Assembly: GCF_900112615.1 (NCBI RefSeq) | Contig: NZ_FOMK01000001.1 | Coordinates: 1,364,001 to 1,428,000, forward strand | DNA: 64,000 nt | Direction of reading: 5' to 3' | Source: Chitinophaga sp. CF118 | GTDB lineage: Bacteria > Bacteroidota > Bacteroidia > Chitinophagales > Chitinophagaceae | The notes under the pieces: model-generated | Databases searched by the model: none | Told to the model about the DNA's origin: nothing | The model's input: only the letters and a program-made list of their open reading frames with translations | Translations under genes and position numbers: made by a program | Shown: positions 20,911-32,900 of the stretch, in pieces | How the letters are laid out: each line of letters starts with the position of its first letter | Position numbering within the stretch: the stretch's first letter is position 1

Positions 20911-23900
20911 TTGTTGAGCATGCATTTCAACAGGCGCAACTATTTTTTCATTTACCGGAAGCTCCACATCTGTAACCGGGAATGTGGTTGCCGGCATTAA
21001 TTCTGCTATATATCCGGTTAATGTTTTAAGCGTTGGATAGTCATATAATTTCGTTACACTCAGACTTATCTGAAACTGCTCATTAATCGCCTTAATCAAC
21101 TCTACACCAACAATAGAATCTAATCCCAGCTCCTGGAATGCACGATTTTCATCAGGATCACTTTCCAGGTATAATGCCTCTTTTAATGTTTCTTTCAGTT
21201 GCTGCAGAATAACGTTGTTATCACTGACCGGAATAGTTTTTACCGGCTCCGGTACAGATACCTGAATTGTTTGGGGAAGTAATTGCTGAATATAAGCAGC
21301 TAACGTAAAAAGTGTGGGATAGTCATATAGTTTAGTAACAGCAAGACTAATATTGAACCTTTCATTTATGCTTTTCACCAACTCTACACCTACAATAGAA
21401 TCTAAGCCCAGCTCCTGAAATGCACGATTTTCATCAGGGTTATTGTCAAGGTATAATGCCTCTTTTAATATTATTTTCAACTGACCAGATACCTCTTTCA
21501 CTTCCTGGAATAAAGAATTTGCGACAGGGAGATGCTCCGGATATTCTGTCTCTTTCAATATTGTTTTCAAAGGCACAGGCGTTTCTGCTACTGGTTCATA
21601 AGTGAGTAGTCTTGTCTGGACATTTTCAACTGAGGGCTTTACCAGCATCAGTGAATCCTGCAGATCGGTCAGCAGCACTTTCGCAGATGGCACATCAATC
21701 AATGGCAATGCCGGAGTAGCTACAGGTACTCTGTTATCAAACCAGTAACGTTTCCTGTAGAAGGGATATAATGGTAAACTAATCCGTTGAGGTAATGCTC
21801 CGGTATATAACAGCGGCCAATCAACTGGCATGCCTTTGATCCATAAATCAGCTATTACTGGTAGCGCTTTCTTATTCACTGCATCCCTCAGCTGTTCTTT
21901 CAGATCAGGCTTTGTAGTAAATGACTGAATGTTCCCGGTAAGAAATGCGGCTGTATCTCCATTCAGATAAGCATTCAGTTTATTCAGTAAGTCGGCTTTA
22001 TCAGCAGCCACAAATGCCAGCCGCTCTTCCATCGATTCTCTTCCAACCTGCAAGGTATAGGCAATATTATGCAACCGGCCACTCTCCTGCTTTTCCAGGT
22101 ACTGTTTCAGATTCAGCACCTGCATTCGCAAACGGTCTGCATCCCTGGCTGATAATACAATTATAGCGGGACCATCTTCCGCAGATCCCATTAACGGTAC
22201 CGGCAAATATTCCTCTATAATAATATGCGCATTACTTCCTCCTGCACCAAAGCCACTGATACCTGCCAATCTTGGCTTGTTATCCATAGCTTCCCACTTC
22301 TCAACTGTTTGCTGTACCCTGAAAGGAGTGTTGCTAAAATCTATATTGTGATTCAGTTTTGAGGAGTGCAGGGAAGGCACTAACTGCCGGTGTTTTAATT
22401 GTAGTAATACTTTTGTAAGACCTGAAACACCTGCCGCAGATTCACAATGACCAATATTAGATTTTACAGAACCTATATTACAGAATTGCTTTTTGTCTGT
22501 ATTAAAAGCGCTTACAAGACCGGCTATTTCTATAGGATCTCCAAGACTTGTGCCGGTACCATGTGCCTCTATATAACTGAATTGTTCCGGTGTAACTCCT
22601 GCCTTTTTCATAGCATCTCTGATCACGGCAGCCTGCGCATTGGGATTAGGAACAGTATAACCGTTCGTTTTTCCTCCATGATTAAGCGCAGAGCCTTTTA
22701 TCACGCCATAAATCTGATCCCCATCTGCGATAGCCTGACTCAGCTTTTTCAACAACACAGCACCTACTCCTTCTCCGGGTACATAGCCTTCTCCCCCTTC
22801 TCCAAAACTTTCACATCGTCCTTTACCAGATACAAATTTTCCCTGGCTGAGTAATAAGTATTTATTCGGATGGATGCTCACATTTACTCCACCTGCAATA
22901 GCCATTGAGGTATCGCCGGATAAAATATCCCGGCATGCCAGATGAATAGCCGTGAGAGAGGATGAACACATTGTATCTATAGCGATACTAGGGCCATGTA
23001 AATTTAGAAAGTAAGAAACCCTGTTGGCAATACTTCCGGGGTTTCCCAATAATGGAAGCGGATTTCCTTTTAAGGTTTCTTCGGCGCCAAACAATTGGTA
23101 CTCTTCGTACATCACCCCTACATACACTCCTACATTCCCTTCCATCCCGGTTATTCCTTTCCTTGCATATTCATTCAGGCGGGACCGTGTATATCCACCA
23201 TCTTCAATAGCCTCCCATGCTACCTGCAGGAATAAACGTTCCTGCGGATCCATCTGCAGCGCATCCCTTGGAGAAATATTAAAAAATGCAGGATCAAATT
23301 TGTCTACATCATTTATAAATCCTCCCCACTTGCTATAACTCTTTCCTTTTCCCTCTCCGTAAAAGCCAGCAACATCCCATCTGTCTGCCGGAATCTCAGT
23401 GATACAATCTTTACCTGCCTGCAGGTTATTCCAGAACTCATGGATATTATCGGCACCCGGGTAACGGCCGCTCAGCCCAACGATAGCAATTTCTTCCACC
23501 CCGGTAGCTGGTTGCTGTTTTTCTACTTTAGGAGCAGGTGTTGTTGCAAAACGTTGTACAACTGACCGCTCTGCCGGCACTATTACAGGTTGGGGTGTAC
23601 TCAACTCCCTGATTTTACCAGCATGCGCCCCGGCAAAATAACCAGCCAGTTCATTCAGTGTACGATATTCAAAAAACAATGTGCTGGGCACTCTTCCAAA
23701 CAAAATATCAAAACGATGATTGAGACGGGTAATCAGTACCGAATCAATACCGTATTGTTCAAATGGTGCGGAGGGCTCAAATTTATCTATAGCAATCTTC
23801 AACTCATCTGATAATATCTCTTTCAGGAAATCGACAGTAACATCATGTAATTGCGTGTCGTTTCTATTAAGATCAGCCTTATTACTTTGCAACACACTTT

Positions 23901-26900
23901 CTGATAAAGGAGCAATTGTTGTTACAGCACTTTCTAATACATCTTCCCGTGAAATGGATGCTGCTATTGCCTCCTGCCTGCCATACAGGATGATGGCATG
24001 CTCATAATTATTATTAAGTACACTTTCAAATACCCGAACACCTTCTACCGTTGGTAAGGGTAACATGCCCCAGTATTTTTCCAGGTAAGCGATCTTTTCT
24101 ACAGGTACCTGCATTCCTCCTTCCTGCCACAACGGCCAGCTGATGCTGATAGTTTTTCCGGATCTGTTACCCTTTGCTTTTTCTTTATTGCGATACTGTG
24201 CGTAATTATCCAGGTAATGATTTGCTGCCGCATAATCGGCCTGTCCTGGATTACCCAATACACCCGCAACAGCAGAAAAGAATACCATAAAGTCCAGCGG
24301 AATATCTTTTGTAGCTTCATCCAGGTATTGCAAACCTGTTATCTTGGGTGCACCAACTGCTGCAATTGCTTCTTTTGTTTTGTTTACTATAAAACTATCT
24401 TTTACAACACCAGCACTATGAATAATTCCATCCAGTTTCCCTGCTGTAGCCAGCACCTCTTTGATCAGCGCTATCGTAGCTGTTCTGTCACTGATATCAC
24501 ATCTGTGGTATGTGCTATTGGGTATTCCGGAAAACAGCGCAACTTTCTCTTCTGATAACTGGCTGGTACCAGTAAGTATTATCCGGGTACCGGCTGTCTT
24601 ACTGATATGTTGTGCAAAAATCTGCCCCAGTCCGCCGGCACCACCGGTAATCAGGTATACACCTCCCTCTTTTATTATAGGGAGATGTTCTTTCATTACA
24701 GGTGATGATGCAGGTACAAGACGCTTTACTACTCTTTTTCCATCCAGATATTGCACCTCTGTATCCGTGGTAAACTGTTCTGTTTCAAGTATGCTGACCA
24801 GTAATTCCAGGTTTTTTACAGACAACTGATCTACCCCAAGTATCTTTCCTGTAATACGGGAATTTTCTCTGTTGGCAGTTTTTAGTATACCAGCTACAAA
24901 GCTATATTCCAGGTAATCCGCATTACTGCATACGATGATAACATGCCGGTCGGTTACAGTTTTCATCCTTTCCATTACATCCAGAAAATATGCAATGGTG
25001 GTGGTCTGTGGCAAAGCTATTACAGATGTTTCCAGGCGAACAGTAAGCTTATCTGCAAGATCAGCAGAACTTCCTGCAAGCAGGATCAATGGAACAGCAT
25101 TGATGGTATTATTTATTACTGCTGCTTTTTCCTGCCATAACGGAAGATAAACATGAGCAGATGCCTGCGATCTTTTTACATTACCACCATCAGGAGATAC
25201 CATAACCAGATCATTGAACTCCAGCAGAACTTCTCCTTCCTCGTTTAACACAAGAATATCAAAATGACTGATCCCCTCTTTAGGACTTTGATACAATGTG
25301 CTCCGCCTAACATAACTCCATACCGTAGTAGGCAGATCCTGATAAATCTTTATTTCTCCAATACTGAAAGGCAGTGCCAGGAAATGATTCTCCCGCGCAA
25401 AATTCAGTCCCGCACAGGTTTGAATAGCGCTATCCAGTAAACCGGGAGATAGGATATACTCTTTTTGTGCAGACAATGTAATACGCGACAATGCTTCTTC
25501 TTCACTGAACCATAATTGTTCTATACCCTGAAATGCCGGTCCGTAATCCATTCCCATTTCCCTGAAAGCATGATAACATGCATCCTTACTCATTGAACGG
25601 AATAACCGCTTTCTGATACCATCCAGATCTAACATTTCAGGTACTGCCAATGGTTGTGTATATAACTTACCCTGAGAATGAACAGTTTCCTGATCATTCT
25701 CACCAGTATACACTTCGTACGTTATATTCTCTTCCTGCGGCAGAAGACGGATCTGTATTTTACGGGGTATAGCCCTTACTGTTACAGCCTGTTGCAGGCT
25801 TACATCTTTTAGCAGGGTAATTTTATGACGGGTCGCTTTCTCACCTGCAGCAATGGCCATTTCCAGGTAGGCGACCGCCGGCAATACCATCTCTCCGCGT
25901 ACTTTATGTTCCCGCAGAAACAGCTCTTTTCCTGTGTAAATACCTGCATACTGCTGTTGCAGCAGATCTGATTCATTGACATGTAAAAGAGGATGCAACC
26001 TGTGAATAGCTGGTATCTCTTTATTCACTATTTCCGGCAGCCAATAGCGTTCAATGGCAAATGGATAAGCAGGCAGACTTACCTTACGGGGAGATTCCCC
26101 TTCATAGAGTAAAGTCCAGTCAATCTGAATTCCTTTCACCCATAATTGCGCAAGTGCAGTCACTTCCCGATGTAATATTGCATAACTGATGTATGCTTTT
26201 CCGGCACCGCCTTCCAGCATAAAATCATTCCCATCCCTCTTCACATTTCCTTTAAATACCGGCACGGTACTACCTTGCAGCCAGGCTGTAAGTTTAGATA
26301 ACAACTCTTCTTTACTTTCCACTACCAGCGCCATCCTTTCCTCCATTGCCTCCCTGCCCGTCTGCAATGTGTAAGCGATATCATGCAAATTGATAACGGA
26401 ATGTACCAACAGGTGATTTTTCAGATTCCCCACCATCTCCTTTAACCTATCCTGGTTCTTTGCAGAAAGTAATATTATAGCAGGAGCATTGGACTGATAT
26501 GCAGTTTGTGGTACCGGATTGTATTCTTCAATCACCATATGCGCATTCGTACCACTGAATCCGAAGCTACTGATTGCTGCACGTCTTGGAACACCATCCT
26601 CCGGCAACCAGTCTTCCAGTTTCAACTGAATTTTGAATGGACTATTTTCAAGATCTATCAGCGGGTTACACGTTGTGTAATTAAGGGAAGGCGGCAGTTG
26701 CTTATATTTCAGCGCCAGCAATAATTTGATTACACCGGCTACTCCCGCAGCAGCAAGGGTATGCCCGATATTCGTTTTTACACTTGCCAGTCCACAAAAT
26801 TGTTTTTTATCTGTAAAAGCCCTGAAGGAAGCTGTCAGCGCGTCAAACTCCACGGGGTCACCAAGGCGGGTACCAGTGCCGTGTGTTTCTATGTAGCCAA

Positions 26901-29900
26901 TTGTTTCAGGATTAATATTAAACCTGTTATACACTTCTTTTTGTAATGCTATCTGCGACAGTACATTCGGCGCTGTAATACCATTACTGGTACCATCCTG
27001 ATTAACAGCACTGCCCCGGATTACACCATAAATATGATCTCCATCACGCTCTGCATCTGCCAGCCTTTTCATGATTACTACACCCACACCTTCACCAGGC
27101 ACAAATCCATCTGCCCGCTGATCAAATGTGTAACATTGCCCCGTAGGAGATAACATTCCTGACCTACTCGCAATTGTATAGAAATCGCGTGTGTTCATCA
27201 CATTTACACCACCGCTGATTACAATATCGGTTTCCCCGGACTGTAAACTTTTATATCCCATATCCATGGAAACCAGCGAGCTTGAGCAGGCAGTATCAAC
27301 AGCAATTGCAGGGCCACGCAGATCCAGTAAATAAGAAATTCTGGAAGCGAGTATCGCATTGGAATTGCCCCACATTGCCGAAGCGGCTCTATCATTTATA
27401 TCATTCACATAATCTCCCGGGGCAGCCCCTACATAAACACCACAGCGGGCGGAAGCCAATTTACGCGGAGAGATACCGGCATCTTCTATTGCCTTCCAGC
27501 AATGCATTAAAAACAACCGTTGCCGCGGATCCATCAACTCAGCTTCACTACCCGAGATCCTGAAAAACAGCGGATCAAATTTGTCTATATCCTTTAAAAA
27601 ACTTCCCCATTTACTGTAAGATTTCCCTGACTGATCAGGGTCAGGACTATAGTGTTCATCTATATCCCATCTCTCTGCCGGCACTTCAGTAATCATACTT
27701 CTGCCATCACGTAAAGCAGACCAGTATTCATCTGGATTTGAAGCATCTCCAAATCCGCAACTGATACCAATAACGGCAATAGCATCTGTGGCAACTGAAG
27801 CAGCAGGAGGAGTAAAACGGTTGTCCCGTTCCTGGGTGGCTGACTTCAGATAAGTGTGCTGAATGAAATCGGAAAGACGGGAAATATTGGGATAGTTATA
27901 AATATCGGTCGGCTTCAACGTGATATTGAATGCTGCATTAATATTCTTTACCAATGTAGTACCCAGAATAGAATCAAAACCATAGTCCCTGAACTGCCCT
28001 TCCACATCAAGTTCTTTTTCAGGGATCATGATAGTACCGGCAGCAATGGTGACCAGCCGTGCAGTCAGCCAATCTTTATTTACAGCTTTTTCAATTACAA
28101 CAGGAACAGGTGTTTTTTCCTGCTGCCCCTGCAATGTTTTTACAACTATTCCATCACTGCAGGCTAATATGATCTGCTGTGATAATTTGCTATTTTCCGG
28201 ATAGGATTTTACCTGTTCATAACCTGCATCTGTTAACGCAGTATACCAGCCTTCTGCTGATAACCCGGGACTTCCGGGCAACCTTAAGCCAGCATCTTCG
28301 TACAACCACCAGCCATCTAATAATCCAAAAGTAAGTGTAGTAAATAACTCTGTACCGGCAATTTCATTCAACAATAATAACCCTCCACCCTTCAGCAGAC
28401 CTTTGATATTAGATAGACTTGTACTGATATCTTTAGTTGCATGTACAACATTTGCACCTATTACAATATCATGACTACCCACTGAAAAGCCTTGTTCTTC
28501 CGGTGACTTTTCGATATTAAATAAAGCTGTTTCCAGGTAAGGAGCATCTTTTCTGAAAGTCTCTTCCGCATACAATAAGAAACTACGGGAAAGATCTGTA
28601 TATACGTAGGTGATGTGTTCTTTATAAGGTGTTAACTTCTTGAAGATTCTCTCAGTGGTTCCACCGGTACCTGCTCCTACTTCCAGTATCCGGATTTTTT
28701 CTCCCGGCAGAAGATCCTTTACACCCTGCGCTACACTCGCCAATACAATATCGGCCAGCAGATCATTAAAGTAATCTGATTGATAATTGCCTTTATAAAT
28801 ATTGCTGACATAATCAAAACTGCCACCCGGGAAAATAATGTCTGTGGCATTTTTCACTCCCCTGAGTATATCCTGAAAAGCGGATAAACAGATCTGCAGC
28901 AGTTGACAGCGGGATGCAAACTCCGGTTGTTCACTTACTAGCCGGGAAATTGCTGAAGTTAAATGGAATGTTTCCAGTTGCTGCGTGGTTCTTTCCGGAA
29001 TTGCCCATTCTCTTATATAATGATGTTTTTCCAGCAGTTGGCATACAGTAGTAAAAAGCCTGTCGTACTTTTCTATGATCTGTAATTTCTTTCTTACTTC
29101 GGCAACTGTTATTCCAGCTACCGCAGTTTTGTCAATATTCATCAACAGCAGCACTTGCAATATTCCTTTTGCACAAAGATCAAGGAATGCGGCTTCTGCA
29201 TTTTCCGGACTATCATACACCTTTATAACGGGGTCATGTACACGTAACAATGACTCCGCACTGATCTTTACCAGTGACCTGTTTCCTCTTATAAAATGGA
29301 TGAGCGTATTACCTGTTCGTTTCATTGCTACTACCTGCCTGTGCTGGCCAGCCAATACACATTCAAGCATTTCCATCCCCTCTGCAGCTGTAATACTGCC
29401 AACTCCCATCTGCTCCATTTTTCTGCGATAAACATCCGTAGCTACAATACCCACATCGCCCCAATATCCCCAATTGATAGTATACACCGGCAAATGCAAT
29501 TCTTCTCTTACCACTTCTGCATAACTATCCTTATACGTACAACCTGCTGAATAATTCGCCTGTCCTGCTGCATTCCATTGAGACTGCAGGGAAGAATAAA
29601 AGCAGATAAAGTCTAATGATTCATTTTTGAAACTGTTAATAAAATGATGACTGCCTGTTGATTTGGGAGAAAAAGACTTTAAGAAATCGTCTTCAGTCAT
29701 ATCTTTCAGCAGCATATCGTTTAGAACGATGGCTGCATGGAATAAGCCATTAATTACAGGGTGAGCAGTTTTAATTTCCAAACGGACATTTTCCATATCC
29801 GTTCTGTCATTTGCATCACATTGTATATACAATGGTTTTATACCCAGCTTTTCTATTTCCTGCTGTGCATTGCTGATCTGCTCATTGATTTTACTTCTGC

Positions 29901-32900
29901 CAAGCCAGATCACCTGTGCCTGATAATGTTTTACAAGATAGGCAGTTGTTACTTTGCCAATACCTCCGGCACCTCCCAGTATTACATAAGTACCCCCTTG
30001 CCTGATCCTGCCTGATTGGGGCACCGGTAACTGCAGGGAATATAATGATCGCTGGTAAAAAGACTGATGGCGATAAGCAATTACACCTCCATCTTTATCA
30101 TAAGGAGCTGTCTGCAGCAAGTCAATATCTTTGCTTGTAATATCTCCTGTTGACAAATCAATTACACGAATGTCCCACAGGGGTTGTTCCTTTGCCAAAG
30201 AACCCATTAAACCAGCAATGCCACCACCATTTGCATTTACTTTATCAAAAGCTGATACTTTTTGTGTCCTGTACGTAAATACAGTGATTTTTAGATTCTT
30301 TTCCCTATAGCCGGAAGACAGTAATTCTTTCATTGTCCTGAATATTGACAAGTCAGCATTCATGACACCAGCTTCCGCTAATCCGTCCAGCAGATATACA
30401 TGTGTGATTCCAGCCGGAAGAGGCGATAAACCGGTAGGCAGTTCTACAACGTTACCCGTTTCTTCCAGTGTATTTTTTAGCGATCCGGTTAAAGTATGTT
30501 CCTTTCCGTTAGCGACCAATAAATATTTACCGGTTAATGATTTAACAGAAGATGGTACTGTGATACGATTCCAGACAGGCACATGTACATCACAGATTCC
30601 TTTTTCCTGCGGAGGCAGTACATGACTGATCTCACTAGGGATCCAGTAGCGCTGACGCAGAAAAGGATAGCCCGGGAGACTGATCCTGGAAGGTTTTCCT
30701 ACTGTATATAATGACGACCAGTTAACAGGTATACCCTGTGTCCATAAACGGGCATTTTCGATAGGAGATCCTGCATCTACTGGTTCACCTGGTTTATCTT
30801 TCCTGACATTGCCCGTAAAAACAATATTGCCGGATACAGTAGGATAAGCGGCCAGTTGCTGCATCAGGGTTGTTTTATCCGCTACGATCATTGCCAGTCG
30901 CTCCTGCATATGTTCCCTGCCTGTTTGTAATGTATAGGCAACATCATAAAGATCTGTATCAGGATGTTGCACCAGGAAACGGTGCAGATTAGTTACCTGT
31001 CCGGTTAGCTGTTCTTTACTTTTTGCAGACAATACAATAACAGCCGGGGCATTATCTGTATATCCTTTTTTAAGCGGAGATAAATATTCTTCCACAACCA
31101 CGTGCGCATTTGCACCACCAAATCCAAAACTACTTACACCTGCTATTCTTGGTTTACTATTTTCTGTTTTCCAGACTGACGATTCTTTTTGCAGATAGAA
31201 AGGAGTATCTGTTAATTTTAAATACCTGTTAGGAGTTTTCAGATGAGGGTTACCCGGAAGTATCCTGTGTTTTATAGATAAAAGCACTTTAAGCAAACCG
31301 GCGATGCCAGCAGCGGCTTCCAGATGACCGATATTTGTTTTCACACTTCCAAGTGCGCAATAAGGCGTTGCTGGTACAGCAAGATCAAAATCCTGATACA
31401 AAATATTGAAAGCCTCTTTTAATCCTTCTGTTTCAATAGGATCTCCCAATGATGTTCCGGTACCATGTGCTTCAATATAACTTACATCCCGCGGATCAAT
31501 ACCTGCCAGCCTATATGCTTTCAGCAGCAGGTCTTTCTGGGCAACAGGATTAGGAGAAGTAAGTGTATTTGCTTTACCACCATGATTTTCTGCAGAACTG
31601 CGGATAACACCATAGATATGATCTCCATCAGCCTCTGCCTGTTGCAGTGATTTCAAAATAATTACACCCACACCTTCCCCTCTCACATAACCGTTTGCCT
31701 CCTGGTCAAAAGTTTTGCAATGCCCGTCTTCACTCAGCATTCCTGCCTGTCCAAACGAAAGCGTCAATACTGGTGAAAGGATCACATTTACTCCTCCGGC
31801 AATGGCTATTTCACAATGACCACTACGAATACTTTCTACCGCTCTGTGAATAGCCACCAGTGCACTTGAACAGGCTGTATCAATTGGTACACTTGGTCCA
31901 TGCAGATCAAGCAGATAGGAAATACGGTTCACCAGCATGGCATGTGCTATTCCGGTAGGAAACTGTGCTTCACTTGTTAAGTCAGGCTGATGTTGCATCA
32001 ACCAGGAATAATCCATATTGGAGACGCCAATGAACACGCCTGTATTACTACCTTTTATACTACCGGGAGAAATTCCGGCATCCTCCAGTGCATGGTAAAC
32101 AGCTTCGAGTGTAATGCGTTGCTGCGGATCCATAAAGGCAGCCTCTTTAGGAGAGATACCAAAGAACAACGGATCAAATTTATCAATGTCATCTATAAAA
32201 CCACCCCATTTGATCCTTGTCTTATTTTTATCCCTATCAGGATCACCATCCAATTTTCTCCAATCCCATCTGTTAAGCGGTATTTCTGTAATCAGGTCTT
32301 TATTAGCGACTATATTATTCCAGAAAGAAGAGAGATCCGGAGATCCGGGAAAGCGCCCCTCCATCCCTATAATAGCAATCGGTGAAAGCCCCACAGGAGC
32401 AGTGAGTTGCGGGGTCTCTTTTGCGGGCGCTGAAACAATTGGTAAAGATGGAACAGCAACATGATATTTTATTATGCTGTTTTTATGCTCTTCCAAAAGA
32501 TAAACAGCAAGATCTTCTACTGTAGGATAATTATAAAATACAGTAGGCATCAGTTCAAGATCATAACAACTATTCAGCTGGTTGGAGAATAAAGTCATCA
32601 ATACAGAATCAAATCCATAATCCCCTAATTCCTGATCTGTTTCTATATCGTTAACAGATAATTTAAGCAGAGCTGCTGCTATTTCCCTGATTTTACCAAT
32701 CGTTTGTTCCCGCAAATCAATCAGACTTGTATCAGCAATAATTGTCTCTGCGACAGGAAATGCTTTAGTCGCAAAAAGTTTTTTTCTGAGGCGATCCTTT
32801 TTACCATATGCCACCAATACCTGACCGGCAATATTATTCAGCAATATGTCAAATGCCATCAGTCCTTCTGCTGATGGCAGCGGTAACATGCCTGAATGTT

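Noticed and set aside
29490..29560. KR of module 3 with Cys instead of Asn four residues after the catalytic Tyr (also module 6)
   Set aside because: The AGCTYKDSY pattern is a known subtype of trans-AT KRs paired with methyltransferases, so it is not a defect.
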